From: Flavonifractor sp. An82
GTDB taxonomy: Bacteria; Bacillota; Clostridia; Oscillospirales; Oscillospiraceae
NCBI RefSeq assembly: GCF_002159265.1
Contig: NZ_NFHG01000001.1
Location: 248,001-312,000 of the forward strand
Length of the DNA: 64,000 bases
Direction: 5' to 3'
Below, in pieces: positions 17,888-26,842 of the stretch. Within the stretch, counting starts at the first letter, position 1. Every line of letters begins with the position of its first letter. The translations under genes were made by a program, and so were the position numbers. The notes beneath the pieces were generated by a model that was not told the DNA's origin, made no database searches, and saw only the letters and a list, made by a program, of their open reading frames with translations.

Positions 17888-19204
17888 ATGAAGCGATATG
17901 CAATCAGCCGCCTGCAAGAGTGGAAAGAGGATCCGAACCGCCTGCCTATGATCATCCGCGGTGCGCGGCAGGTGGGAAAGACCTGGCTCATGCAGGAGTT
18001 TGGCCGAACCGCATTTGAGCGGTGTGCCTATATCAATTTTGACTGTAATGAGCGGATGCAGAACCTGTTTTCTGGCGACTTTGATGTGGACCGCATCCTG
18101 CGGGGCCTCGCCATCGAGAGCGGGGTGGAGATTGATCCGGAGAATACGCTGATTGTTCTGGACGAGATCCAAGAGGTGCCGGCTGCGCTGCAGAGCCTGA
18201 AATATTTCTGTGAGGACAACCGGCACAGTTATTATATTCTGGCTGCGGAGTCGCTGCTGGGAATAGCCATGCACGAAGGTACATCGTTCCCTGTGGGAAA
18301 GGTGGACAGCATGGATCTGTACCCGCTTTCCTTTACCGAGTTCCTGTCCGCTACAGGCAATGACCAACTGCTCGAACTCCTGGAGCAGCGGGACTTCGGA
18401 ATGGTTACCGCATTCCGGGATAAATACATCGACTTGCTCAGAACGTACTACTTTGTGGGTGGGATGCCGGCGGCTGTAAATGCTTACCTGCCCAAGCAGA
18501 GTCTTACTGCCGTACGCCGTGTGCAGAAGCGTCTGATCTCAGACTACGAGCAGGATTTTTCCAAATATGCCCCGACGGCCGTCATTCCCCGCATCCGTAT
18601 AGTGTGGGATAGCATCCCCTCTCAGTTGACCAAGGAGAATAAGAAATTCATTTACAGTGTCTTGCGGGAAGGGGCGCGGGCCAAGGACTTTGAACTGGCC
18701 ATTCAGTGGCTGATCGACTGCGGATTGTGCTGCAAGGTCGGCCGTGTGACCAAAGGGGCCGTTCCCCTGAAGGCGTATCAGGACATCCCGGCCTTCAAGT
18801 TGTATCTGGTGGATGTAGGTCTACTGGCGGCTATGATGGATCTGGACGCCAAGATACTACTGAAGGGCAATGCCATCTTCACGGAGTTCAAAGGTGCGCT
18901 TACGGAGCAGTATGTCTGCCAGCAACTCATTTCCGACTTGGGTGCCACGCCCTATTACTGGTCGGCGGAAAATTCATCCGGGGAGGTAGACTTCGTTCTC
19001 CAGCACAGCGGGAATGTGATCCCGCTGGAGGTTAAGGCGGAGGAGAATCTGCAGGCCAAGAACTTGAAATACTTTGTTTCCAACAACGAACTGCCTTTTG
19101 GTGTCCGCACCTCTATGTCCGACTACCGCAAGCAGGATAAACTTATCAATCTGCCTCTCTATGCGCTCTCCCAGTTCTGGGAGATTTGCGACGCATTTCA
19201 CTGA
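17888..19204 (+). CDS. DUF4143/AAA_14 family ATPase
   Basis: 438 residues. The AAA_14 domain has Walker A RGARQVGKTW (about 24-33) and Walker B NTLIVLDEIQEV; the usual sensor AGSLLG reads AAESLLG here. The DUF4143 C-terminal half carries a PD-(D/E)xK-like signature (SSGEVDFVLQHSG ... IPLEVKAEE), so a nuclease-type fold is likely. The family is common in mobile islands; its role is unsettled, with toxin-antitoxin or defence proposed. GGAG upstream supports the ATG. A second family member lies at 32745-34076 with low similarity, so this is not a recent duplication. Confidence 0.82.
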   Translation: MKRYAISRLQEWKEDPNRLPMIIRGARQVGKTWLMQEFGRTAFERCAYINFDCNERMQNLFSGDFDVDRILRGLAIESGVEIDPENTLIVLDEIQEVPAALQSLKYFCEDNRHSYYILAAESLLGIAMHEGTSFPVGKVDSMDLYPLSFTEFLSATGNDQLLELLEQRDFGMVTAFRDKYIDLLRTYYFVGGMPAAVNAYLPKQSLTAVRRVQKRLISDYEQDFSKYAPTAVIPRIRIVWDSIPSQLTKENKKFIYSVLREGARAKDFELAIQWLIDCGLCCKVGRVTKGAVPLKAYQDIPAFKLYLVDVGLLAAMMDLDAKILLKGNAIFTEFKGALTEQYVCQQLISDLGATPYYWSAENSSGEVDFVLQHSGNVIPLEVKAEENLQAKNLKYFVSNNELPFGVRTSMSDYRKQDKLINLPLYALSQFWEICDAFH

Positions 19205-19263
19205 AATAGTCCGCTCTCACTTGATCTGAATTTATCTCATTCTGGGAATGCCCGAGAGGTGAT

Positions 19264-19520
19264 GCGCACGATGGAAAATGAAAATATACTGCGTGTCTAA
19301 GGGGCGCTCCAGGAAAAGGGGTATCATGCAGTCAGCCAGATTGTCGGCTAGCAGTATATCGGACAGGACCGCCTGAAGTTGAAAACTCGCCTGGGTGTTA
19401 CCTGGGCCATCCAGTCGCCTGGGAAAGAGTTCCGCTTCATGGATGAGCAGATTTGTTCTGTGCAATAGGAACGTTCAGAGATTCTCGCAAAATGCTTTTC
19501 TCAACTGGTTTTAATCTAAC
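19264..19520 (+). pseudogene. Mosaic scar: IreB-like fragment joined to a second copy of the TOPRIM gene tail
   Basis: In one frame with three stops the DNA reads MENENILRV*GALQEKGY, then HAVSQIVG, which matches the core of IreB (UPF0297), normally a small conserved regulator. It switches at about 19349 to QYIGQDRLKLKTRLGVTWAI and ends in LAKCFSQLVLI, the C-terminus of the DUF3226/TOPRIM gene at 15729-16457. The join and stops show a dead hybrid. It places a second, diverged TOPRIM-cassette end about 3.1 kb from the first. Confidence 0.7.
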
Positions 19521-19794
19521 AGTCACAAAATAGGGACGCTGCGGGTTGCTATTCTGCAGCGTCCCTTGTCGGCTTCCGTTCTATAATCTCGTAGTGTAGC
19601 AGGACCCAAATAGGAAAGGGTATGTTTTCGCTTCATTTGAATGATTCAACATCGTGATCACGCCCGCTGCAAATGCTGCTGATTACTTCATATACCATCC
19701 GTGATGTCAGACTGTTCCCCACGATGAAGCCACTGGATTAAAGACCCGTTGCGGCGCAAGGGTTTGCGGGTTTTTCGCGAGCCTGAAAGAGCGG

Positions 19795-19860
19795 TTTTAC
19801 ACCAGTTTTACACCAGTTGGATTCAGCAGTAACACGTTTTTACACCTGATTTTACACCAG
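19795..19860 (+). repeat. Four TTTTACACCAG 11-mers, possible integrase arm-binding sites
   Basis: Copies at 19795-19805, 19806-19816 (head to tail), 19838-19848 (TTTTACACCTG) and 19850-19860, all in the same orientation. Short direct repeats beside a hairpin and a terminator are typical of the arm-type sites of tyrosine-integrase elements. No integrase gene lies in the window. Confidence 0.55.
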
Positions 19861-19884
19861 TTTTTAGAGAGCCTCCTAAAAGAG

Positions 19885-19922
19885 AAAGTGCCCGTGGCAG
19901 TTGAGCTACGGGCACTTTTTTT
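19885..19922 (+). terminator. Rho-independent terminator
   Basis: AAAGTGCCCGTGGC pairs with GCTACGGGCACTTT (one G-U) and is followed by TTTT. It acts on the plus strand and nearly as well on the minus strand. Confidence 0.85.
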
Positions 19923-20009
19923 ATACTTTTTCAGTTATTTTTATACACGGCGGTGCAACAAATGAAATGGGTTTAATTAGAAGCCATTGCGCGGGGGTGA
20001 AATGACCGG

Positions 20010-20183
20010 CTACACACGGCAGCTATTTGAATCCTCTGTCCACAGATTTTCTTTCTCACGATTTTTATATTCTTCCTGCTCTTCAGAAGTTGCCGGCCGG
20101 ATCATGGCCTTTCCGCAGTCCGGGCAGGTATCCTCAGACGTTCTAAGGAACAGGTAATGACAATTATCACAGGCATATAGCAT
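20010..20183 (-). CDS. Small zinc-ribbon protein
   Basis: 57 residues on the minus strand: MLYACDNCHYLFLRTSEDTC then PDCGKAM, giving two CxxC pairs (CDNC, CPDC) spaced as in a rubredoxin-like zinc ribbon, then a charged helical tail. The ribosome site is weak (GAGG about 10 bases upstream). Such small ribbons are frequent in Clostridial mobile elements; the function is unknown. Confidence 0.6.
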   Translation of the reverse strand: MLYACDNCHYLFLRTSEDTCPDCGKAMIRPATSEEQEEYKNREKENLWTEDSNSCRV

Positions 20184-20265
20184 TTCAATCAGGCCTCGCT
20201 TTCGTGTTTACCAGTGTAGCACGGAGCGGGGCTTTTTTCAATCTATCAGGAGGGAGGCCGGCGAG

Positions 20266-21333
20266 ATGAAGTGCCTGCTCAAATATCAATGGGTCAAACT
20301 ACCCCGCAATCAGCTTCCGCCCGGCAAGGGCATTATGGGCTCTTGGGCTCGGTTGGCCTCCCGTGCAGCCTTTAGGACTGGGCAGGCCCGGTACTGTGGT
20401 TACACCAACAAAGTGAGTGCCGGGGGCTGGGCAGGCGGCATCGTCGGTCTGAAGAGTATCCTGGCTATCAAACGTCGGCGGCAGGCCCTTGAACATATGG
20501 ACACTCTGGCTGACCTCGGTTATATTGCCTACTCACTGGACACAAAAACAAAGAGACTGACCTATCAAGTCACAGATTGGGTCGTAAGATGCTCTGGCGA
20601 GCCCTGTATGGGCCGTGAGGCGGTTTATGCGACAGAGGGGTATGGATTCCTCTGCCTGCCCAGAAACGTCACACAGAGGCTTGCAGAGCGGCATTATCAA
20701 TTTGCTGAGGCAGACGCATGGCTCGACCTCTGGTGCCACACAGTTTGGCAGGAGCCCAGCAATGCGTTTTCCTTCTCGGCGCCGGCTGTTCAGTTTGGGC
20801 AGTACGGCGCTGTTTTGACATTGGAATCCCTTGGCAGGCGTTGGGGATGGGAAAAGACGAAGGTCTGGCGCTTTTTCAGAAAACATGCGGATGCCTTCCC
20901 GCTGTATAAGCTGCCAGGCGCTTTCGGCTGCCTCATCTTCAATGCAGTCTATCCGACTGGAGAACAATTCACCTTGCCGTCCCAGGACAAGGTCGAGCGC
21001 ATTTTGAGAGAAATACGCACAAAAGACGGGAATACGTACGAAAACCAGAAGAGCGACCATGCTCGCATCTGCAAACTGGTCGCTTGGTACAGTCGTGCGG
21101 TGGTGCCCCGGGAACAAGAGGAGCGTCGTGTTGCATCTGAGGACTGCTATATTACGCGCGTGTATTTTTCTCCGTGTAAGATTTTAGAGTATGTTAGGGA
21201 GGACTGCCAAGGGATATCTCCAGCGACGCCAAATTTTGAATTATTCCGCGGAACCTTGCCACGGGCCGGGCCTGCGGATCAGGATGATGGAGGTATTGAA
21301 AATGGCAGATTTGAAGGCATCCCTCTGTGGTGA
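20266..21333 (+). CDS. Replication-initiator-like helix-turn-helix protein of the conjugative element
   Basis: 355 residues with AGGAGGGAGG upstream. A basic, Arg/Gly-rich N-terminus is followed by a winged-helix-looking section (AVLTLESLGRRWGWEKTKVW then RFFRKHADAF), the arrangement seen in plasmid and phage replication or HTH_36 proteins. The C-terminus is charged. I do not recognise a named family. It opens the element's gene run; the next gene starts before it ends. Confidence 0.55.
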   Translation: MKCLLKYQWVKLPRNQLPPGKGIMGSWARLASRAAFRTGQARYCGYTNKVSAGGWAGGIVGLKSILAIKRRRQALEHMDTLADLGYIAYSLDTKTKRLTYQVTDWVVRCSGEPCMGREAVYATEGYGFLCLPRNVTQRLAERHYQFAEADAWLDLWCHTVWQEPSNAFSFSAPAVQFGQYGAVLTLESLGRRWGWEKTKVWRFFRKHADAFPLYKLPGAFGCLIFNAVYPTGEQFTLPSQDKVERILREIRTKDGNTYENQKSDHARICKLVAWYSRAVVPREQEERRVASEDCYITRVYFSPCKILEYVREDCQGISPATPNFELFRGTLPRAGPADQDDGGIENGRFEGIPLW

Positions 21334-21928
21334 ACTGCCGAATCAGGATAGTGCGATCCCCCAGGAGCAGCTGCGCGCCTTGCTGGAGCGCAGGGGGATC
21401 GTGGGAGATCCGGACATCCCCAATGCGAAAGCCCGGCTTGCGGAGCAGGAGCTTCGCCGGAATATGTACCATAACACCCAGGTCATGCTCAAGCACTACC
21501 GGGACATCGTCTGGGCCTTGGAATGCTTCCCCAGTGAAGTCGCACAGGAGCTGGATCAGCCGCTGAAGGATCTGGACGCGCTGCTCAGCGTAGTGGACAC
21601 GCAGGTGGCGCTGGGGAACGCGAAGTTGGAGCACCGGCTGCTCAGCATTCGGAAGTCCCGCCTGCTGCTGGACCGGATCAATGAGGCTCTGACGGTCCTG
21701 CGCCATAAGCCGGGCAACGGGGAGCTGATGTATAACATCATCTTCCAGACGTTCATCACGCCGGACAAGCCCAGCCATACGGATATCCTGTACCGGCTGG
21801 ATATCTCGGAGCGGCACTATTACCGGCTCCGCCAGCAGGCGGTCAACATCTTATCCATCCGGCTGTGGACGGCCCCGGCCGGCTGTCTGGATGCCTGGCT
21901 GGAGCTTTTGACGCTGCTGGAGGGGTGA
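21302..21928 (+). CDS. ArpU/sigma-region-4-like transcription regulator
   Basis: 208 residues from the ATG at 21302, chosen because GGAGG sits 8 bases upstream; longer starts lack one. It overlaps the previous gene by 32 bases. The protein is helical throughout and ends in a region-4-like segment (LYRLDISERHYYRLRQQAVN), typical of phage late-gene activators of the ArpU type. It probably controls element genes. The partner promoter is not known. Confidence 0.55.
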   Translation: MADLKASLCGELPNQDSAIPQEQLRALLERRGIVGDPDIPNAKARLAEQELRRNMYHNTQVMLKHYRDIVWALECFPSEVAQELDQPLKDLDALLSVVDTQVALGNAKLEHRLLSIRKSRLLLDRINEALTVLRHKPGNGELMYNIIFQTFITPDKPSHTDILYRLDISERHYYRLRQQAVNILSIRLWTAPAGCLDAWLELLTLLEG

Positions 21929-22040
21929 TGTCCTACTCTGCGGCAGAAAAATGGCAGAAAATTGGCAAGGTCGGTGCGGATGACAAGGGGAGTGCAGATG
22001 TGCTATCCTGTTATCGTCCAAAAGTGGACCTGACGGCAGG

Positions 22041-22089
22041 GAGCCGCCTTGAAGTGATTGAGAACAGTCGCTTCGAGGCGGCTCTTTGT
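22041..22089 (+). terminator. Hairpin ahead of the pilin gene
   Basis: GAGCCGCCTTGAAG pairs with CTTCGAGGCGGCTC (one mismatch) and is followed by TTTGTT. It could separate the regulator genes from the transfer genes. Confidence 0.6.
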
Positions 22090-22118
22090 TGCAAATATGA
22101 CGAAAAGGAGGGAAGCAA

Positions 22119-22511
22119 ATGGCAAAGGACGAGAGCAGGAAGGATCGCTGGGTGAAGGCGTCCCAGCGGCTGCGCAACGCTTTCCAGATGGCGGCGGTAT
22201 CCTGTTACATGATGGTGCTGTTCGCCCAGCCGGCGGCTGCTGCGGACACCATGTGGACACGGTTCAGCACGATTATCGCAGATGTCTATGGCGAGCTGGT
22301 GGGCATCTCCACCATCGTGGCAGTGACTGCGGCTGCGGTGGCGCTGTTGGTGCGGATGATCTCCCGCAATGAGCGGGCCGTCGCAGAGGCGACCAGTTGG
22401 CTGAAGAGAATCGTCGTGACCTGGATCGTGCTCAATACCCTGGGCTTTGTGGTCGCCTACCTGCAGCCGCTGATCCAGGGCGGGCAGTACACGCCGTCGA
22501 CTACTCCCTGA
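22119..22511 (+). CDS. VirB2/TrbC-like conjugative pilin
   Basis: 130 residues, AAGGAGGG upstream. A basic N-terminus, a hydrophobic segment and an AxA site (AQPAAAA, about residue 41) look like a long VirB2 leader. Two membrane helices follow (about 57-82 and 93-115) with a short basic loop between (MISRNERAVAEATSWLKR), the classic TrbC/VirB2 layout. It would form the transfer channel's extracellular polymer. In this element most of the machinery is missing, so it is probably idle. Confidence 0.65.
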   Translation: MAKDESRKDRWVKASQRLRNAFQMAAVSCYMMVLFAQPAAAADTMWTRFSTIIADVYGELVGISTIVAVTAAAVALLVRMISRNERAVAEATSWLKRIVVTWIVLNTLGFVVAYLQPLIQGGQYTPSTTP

Positions 22512-22551
22512 TTCCAGAAAGAGCAAAATCAAACCTGAGGAGGATATGTCA

Positions 22552-23214
22552 GTGAAGAACAAAATCTTATCTCTCACCGCATCGCTCCTGCTTTTGACCA
22601 TGCTGACGCTGCCTGCGGGCGCGGTCAGCTTGGACGTGACGGATCCTGACGCCATGCTCCCGGTCGATATCATCCTCGACCAGGACAACAAGGAGATCCG
22701 CAAGGTGTATGATCTCTCGCCCAACACCGACCCCTCCACGCTCCCCATGGGGCAGTTTGAGCGGGATGGCCTCCTGTACGACTGCACCGATGTGCTGCGA
22801 GAGGTCATCATCGGCAGTGAGACGCAGGTCATCACCCAGGAAGAGAAGGTGGACAGCGACAAAAAGGACATGGACACGATTTTGTCCCTGCTGCCCCAGG
22901 AGAAAGAGGTCACCACGGAAGAGGGGTTTACCGGCACCCTCACGCTGGATCTGGACAGCATCAAGACCGAAGCGGCCGGGTATGGCAGCAGCACCCAGCC
23001 GGTCACAGCCACCAGGACCTACCCCAATCTTGCAAACCAAGACCTCAACCATCTGCCGAAAAGCATCACTGAGGGCGGACGGACCCTGACGCTCCAGGAT
23101 GTCCAGTGGCAGACGGACAACACCTACAACGCCGATGACTATGAGATCGGGGACCGTTTTACTGCTGTCTGCACCTACGGCGGGAGCAAAACGGTCAGTT
23201 ATGTGACGGGCTAA
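22552..23214 (+). CDS. Secreted conjugative-element protein, cut at its 3' end
   Basis: 220 residues from the GTG at 22552, which has AGGAGG 8 bases upstream; the ATG at 22546 is too close to it. A signal peptide (KILSLTASLLLLTMLTLPAGA) precedes an acidic beta-rich domain. Related element proteins usually continue to a C-terminal membrane anchor; here the frame stops after GGSKTVSYVTG, and VirD4 sequence begins within about ten bases. This suggests a deletion join. Function unknown. Confidence 0.6.
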   Translation: MKNKILSLTASLLLLTMLTLPAGAVSLDVTDPDAMLPVDIILDQDNKEIRKVYDLSPNTDPSTLPMGQFERDGLLYDCTDVLREVIIGSETQVITQEEKVDSDKKDMDTILSLLPQEKEVTTEEGFTGTLTLDLDSIKTEAAGYGSSTQPVTATRTYPNLANQDLNHLPKSITEGGRTLTLQDVQWQTDNTYNADDYEIGDRFTAVCTYGGSKTVSYVTG

Positions 23215-23215
23215 G

Positions 23216-24565
23216 GTGCGGGTCTATAACCTCCTGCAGCCGGAGTACAGCGACTCCTGGAACTGCATGTTCGACCTGGGCGGCGACACACTCATGGCCC
23301 AGATCCTCACCGACGTGATCATCTCCAACACGAAGGGCGATGAGAAGGGCGACCACTTCTGGGACAACGGCGAGAGCAATCTGCTCAAGAGCCTGATCCT
23401 TTATGTGGACCTGGACAGCACCCGCACGCCGGAAGAGCGGAACCTGGCCGCCGTCTATCAGATGCTCACTCAGCACACGGAGAAGGAACTCACCATGCTC
23501 TTTGACCGGCTGCCCATCGGCCATCCGGCCAAGGGGCCGTACAGCCTGTTCAGCCAGGCCAGCGACACCGTGCGCGCAGGCATCGTTCTGGGCCTTGGCA
23601 CCAGACTCCAGGTACTCCAGAGCGAGGCCGTACGGCGGATCACCCGCAGCTCCGACATCGACCTGTCTGAGCCGGGCTGGAGCAAGTGTGCTTATTACAT
23701 CATCCTGGATGATCAGAACTCCTCCCTGGAGTTCCTGTCGGCCCTGTTCTTCGCCTTCCTGTTCATCAAGCTCGTGCGCTACGCCGACAGCACTCCGGAA
23801 CAGCGCTGCAAGGTGCCGGTCAACATCATCCTGGACGAGATGAACAACATCGGCACCATCAAGGATTTCGGCAGGCGGCTGTCCACCATCAGGTCGAGAG
23901 CGCTCCAGGTCATCATGTGTTCGCAAAGCCTTCCCCAGCTGCAAAACCGCTACCCCAATAACCTGTGGGCGGAGCTGCTGGGCAACGCCGACACCCAGAT
24001 CATGCTGGGCGCCACGGATGACGTGACCGCGGAGTACTTCAGCGCCCGCAGCGGGGACATGACGGTGGAGGTCAACTCCACCATGACCACACGGCAGAGC
24101 CTCGCCCTGGCGCAGGTCATCCCCCAGTACCGCTACACGGAGGGGATCGGCCGGCGGCGGGTGCTGACCCCGGACGAGGTGCTTCGGCTGCCCAATGATG
24201 AGCTGCTGATCATCCTGCGCGGCCAGAAGGTGCTCCGGGCCAAGAAGTTCGACTTCACCGAGCATCCCTATGCCAAAGAGTGCGAGCGCACCAGTATCCA
24301 GCACTACCAATCCGACCCGGCACCGGCTCAGCCGCCGGAGCCACCGGCTCAGTCCATGCCTGCTGAGCCCGACATGGACAAACCGCCCGGACCGGCGCCT
24401 GCCGACGCAAAGCCGCCTGCCAAACCTAAACCGCCCCAGGCAAAGCCGAAGGCGCCCGACCAAAAGTCACCGTCATCCGGCGGTCAGCCCTCGGAACTCC
24501 CTGCAAAGCCCGCCAAACGGCCCAAGACGCTCTACGAGAGCTCCCGGCCGCCGGCGGATTTTTAA
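23216..24565 (+). pseudogene. VirD4/TraG coupling protein, N-terminal half missing
   Basis: Homology begins in mid-protein (VRVYNLLQPEYSDSWNCMFD) directly after the previous gene. The Walker B region is intact (VNIILDEMNNIG), as are RSRALQVIMCSQSLPQL and the LGNADTQIMLG segment of TcpA/VirD4-like ATPases. The two membrane helices and Walker A, about 150-200 residues, are absent. The C-terminus is a Pro/Ala/Lys-rich tail. An intact form would dock the relaxase-DNA complex onto the channel; this one cannot bind ATP properly. It has no ribosome site. Confidence 0.8.
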
Positions 24566-24614
24566 TTGTCCGCCCCCATAACCCACATCATCAACCAAAG
24601 GAGGAACCCATACC

Positions 24615-26144
24615 ATGGCAAGAACCAAGAAAGAGATTGAGGAACAGGCTCCCGATGCGGAGCAGGAAACCACCGGGACTGAGTCTGATCCCGTCCCCCA
24701 GACTGAGCAGGATACGCCGCCCGGCGAGGTGGCCAATGCCGGTGTGACGGACCTGGAGCTGGCGGCTGCCAAGAGCCTGGATCCCGACGCGCCCCAGACC
24801 GACCTGGAATCGGGCGACGATCCCGATGGCCAGGCAGCTCCGCCCCAGACTGACCCGGAATGGGACCCGGATAGCCAGTCTGAGCCTGGCCAAGAGACCT
24901 TTTCATCCCAGACTGACATGGAATCCGCCGACTCGAATGCCGGTTCCCAGACTGACCTGGAACCGGCTGAAGAATCCGGCGATGGCCAGGCATTTGATCC
25001 CACGGCCGATCTCGGTTCCCAGACTGAGCCGGAAACAGAACCGGACGACGAAGCATCGCCCCAGTCTGAAGGGGACGCTGCGGCTGAAGGGGACGCCGAG
25101 CCGCCTGCCCCGCCCCGGCGCCGCCGCACCTCCCGCAAGAAGGCGGCAGAGCCGCAGGAGGCGCAGGATGGGGGAGAGGATGTGCCCGCGGAGGAGGAGC
25201 AATCCGAATCCGGGCAGCCCCAGAAACTCCGCATGCCGGGCAGGCGCCGCCAGCGTGTGGTATCCATCGACGCTGAGCGGACGGTGGAGACGGATACGGA
25301 CCGGCTGCGCAACGACCTGCTGGACCTGGTGGAGTCCCTCAAGAGCAAGAAGATCCTCACCGGTACGATCCAGGGCGTGGAGCGGCTGGCGGATAACCCG
25401 GAGATGTCCTATGCCGTCATCTACCACGGCGACTTCAAAGTCATCATCCCGGTGCTGGAGGCCATCGAGGAGCCGGAGGACTACCGTGGCCAGCCCAAGG
25501 GCGACGTGCTCCACTACCTGCTCAACAAGCGGCTGGGCGCGGAGGTGGATTACATCGTCAAGGGCATCGACCAGGAACACAACGTGGTGGCGGCCAGCCG
25601 GCTGGAGGCCATGGCGCTCAAGCGCAGGGAGTACTACTTCCGTACCGACCGGGACGGCAACTACCAGATCTATGAGGGCATCCGCGCCGAGGCACGGGTC
25701 ATCTCCGTCATCCGGGCGGGCATCTTTGTGGACCTGTTCGGCGCGGAGTGCTATATCCCCCTCCGGGAACTGTCCTACCAGCGCTGGGTGGACGCCGCGC
25801 AGCACTATCAGCCCGGCCAGCGCGTGCTGGTGCGGGTGCTGGAGGTGGACCGCAGCGACCGCAGCCGTCCCAGGGTGACCGCCTCGGTGAAGCAGGCGAT
25901 GGAGAACCCCTATGAGAAGGCGCTGAAGAAGTATGTGGTGGGCAACCGCTATGTGGGCACCGTCAGCATGGTCGATCTCAACGGCGTGTTCGTGTCCCTG
26001 GACGGCGGCATCGACTGCCTGTGTACCTATCCCAAGCGCGGCCGGCCGCCCCGGGGCGCCAGAGCGACGGTGCGGATCCTGGGCATCAACCACGAGAACA
26101 ACCGGATCTGGGGCGTCATCACCCACATGTCCACCACGCGCTGA
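24615..26144 (+). CDS. S1-repeat protein with acidic SQTD-repeat N-terminus
   Basis: 509 residues, AAAGGAGG upstream. Residues 1-170 are acidic and disordered with six or more copies of a (P/S)QTD(L/M/P)E-type unit. A Lys/Arg-rich patch (RRRRTSRKKA) follows. The C-terminal 300 residues hold S1-type OB folds (for example ARVISVIRAGIFVDLFGAE and GTVSMVDLNGVFVSLDGG), which bind RNA or single-stranded DNA. Proteins of this kind are common in Firmicutes conjugative elements next to VirD4. It could bind transfer DNA or regulate transcripts. The underlying DNA repeat recurs in the intergenic region at 26731-26760. Confidence 0.7.
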   Translation: MARTKKEIEEQAPDAEQETTGTESDPVPQTEQDTPPGEVANAGVTDLELAAAKSLDPDAPQTDLESGDDPDGQAAPPQTDPEWDPDSQSEPGQETFSSQTDMESADSNAGSQTDLEPAEESGDGQAFDPTADLGSQTEPETEPDDEASPQSEGDAAAEGDAEPPAPPRRRRTSRKKAAEPQEAQDGGEDVPAEEEQSESGQPQKLRMPGRRRQRVVSIDAERTVETDTDRLRNDLLDLVESLKSKKILTGTIQGVERLADNPEMSYAVIYHGDFKVIIPVLEAIEEPEDYRGQPKGDVLHYLLNKRLGAEVDYIVKGIDQEHNVVAASRLEAMALKRREYYFRTDRDGNYQIYEGIRAEARVISVIRAGIFVDLFGAECYIPLRELSYQRWVDAAQHYQPGQRVLVRVLEVDRSDRSRPRVTASVKQAMENPYEKALKKYVVGNRYVGTVSMVDLNGVFVSLDGGIDCLCTYPKRGRPPRGARATVRILGINHENNRIWGVITHMSTTR

Positions 26145-26760
26145 GGGGAGGGAAGCGGACCATGACGATCCAGAGACGGCTCCGGGTGACCCTCCTGACC
26201 GCCCTGTGCCTGGCCATGTGCCTTTGCACCACGGCCTTCGCGGATACGGACGGCACCGAGCCGAAGATTACCCAGCAGCCCGACCAGCTGGTCCTTCAGC
26301 TGGGCACGCGCTGGGCAGGCGTGGAGTTTGAGCTGCGCACCGACGCCGGTGTCTTCCCGGCCCCCATCGTAGTGGACGAGACGGGTGTTCTGACCATGGA
26401 TCTGGGCGGCAGCACCACCTACACCCTCAGCTGCATCAACTCCACCGTCCCCATCCCTGACCCGCCCGCAGAGCAGGTCCCTGATACCCAGCAGCAGCCG
26501 GACAGCTCAGCCCAGCAGCCTTCCGGACAGGTACAGCAGCCGCAGGAGCAGGTCCCCGCCGGAGATCCTGCCGGCGTCCCCATCGCTCCTATGGTGGTAT
26601 TTTTCATCGGCCTTGCCTGCGGGATCGGCGGCCTCGTGGCCCTCTACTTCGCCAAGCGGCGCCGCCAGCAGGCCGACTACGACGAGTGGGCGGAGGAGGA
26701 TGAGGAGCAGTACTGACCGGCAAAAACCGCCCCAGACTGAGATAAAATCTCCCAGACTGA
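24697..26760 (+). repeat. Dispersed CCCAGACTGA decamer
   Basis: Exact copies inside the S1 gene at 24697, 24844, 24907, 24946 and 25018, with variants at 24793 and 25057. Two exact copies lie outside any gene at 26731 and 26751, with a 20-bp period. In the coding part the spacing follows codons; in the non-coding part it follows two helical turns. Confidence 0.75.
26162..26716 (+). CDS. Signal-peptide and C-terminal-anchor protein of the conjugative element
   Basis: 184 residues from the ATG at 26162 (GAGGGGAGGG upstream; the longer frame is a shadow of the previous gene). It has a signal peptide (LLTALCLAMCLCTTAFA), a small beta domain, a Pro/Gln-rich linker, one membrane helix (about 143-165) and a basic-then-acidic tail. 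This is a surface protein tethered by its C-terminus. It follows the S1 gene by 17 bases. Function not recognised. Confidence 0.65.
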   Translation: MTIQRRLRVTLLTALCLAMCLCTTAFADTDGTEPKITQQPDQLVLQLGTRWAGVEFELRTDAGVFPAPIVVDETGVLTMDLGGSTTYTLSCINSTVPIPDPPAEQVPDTQQQPDSSAQQPSGQVQQPQEQVPAGDPAGVPIAPMVVFFIGLACGIGGLVALYFAKRRRQQADYDEWAEEDEEQY

Positions 26761-26807
26761 GATGGGCAAAAGAGTGGCGGAAATCGCGGCAAAACTGCGT
26801 TTTTTCA

Positions 26808-26836
26808 TTGACTATTTGCCGGCATCCTGTTATAAT
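26808..26836 (+). promoter_or_regulatory. Consensus sigma-A promoter
   Basis: TTGACT (26808-26813), 17-base spacer, TATAAT (26831-26836). The transcript would start near 26843, ahead of a 250-base stretch without a gene. Confidence 0.85.
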
Positions 26837-26842
26837 TTCATT

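Larger units (their letters stand above)
19205..20009 (+). other. Gene-poor junction between the accessory island and the conjugative element
   Basis: Contains the IreB/TOPRIM scar, a hairpin echoing the cassette terminator (19529-19565), a GC-rich hairpin at 19741-19776, four 11-mer repeats and a strong terminator at 19885-19922. No intact gene is present. The mix suggests the edge of one or more integrated elements. Confidence 0.5.
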
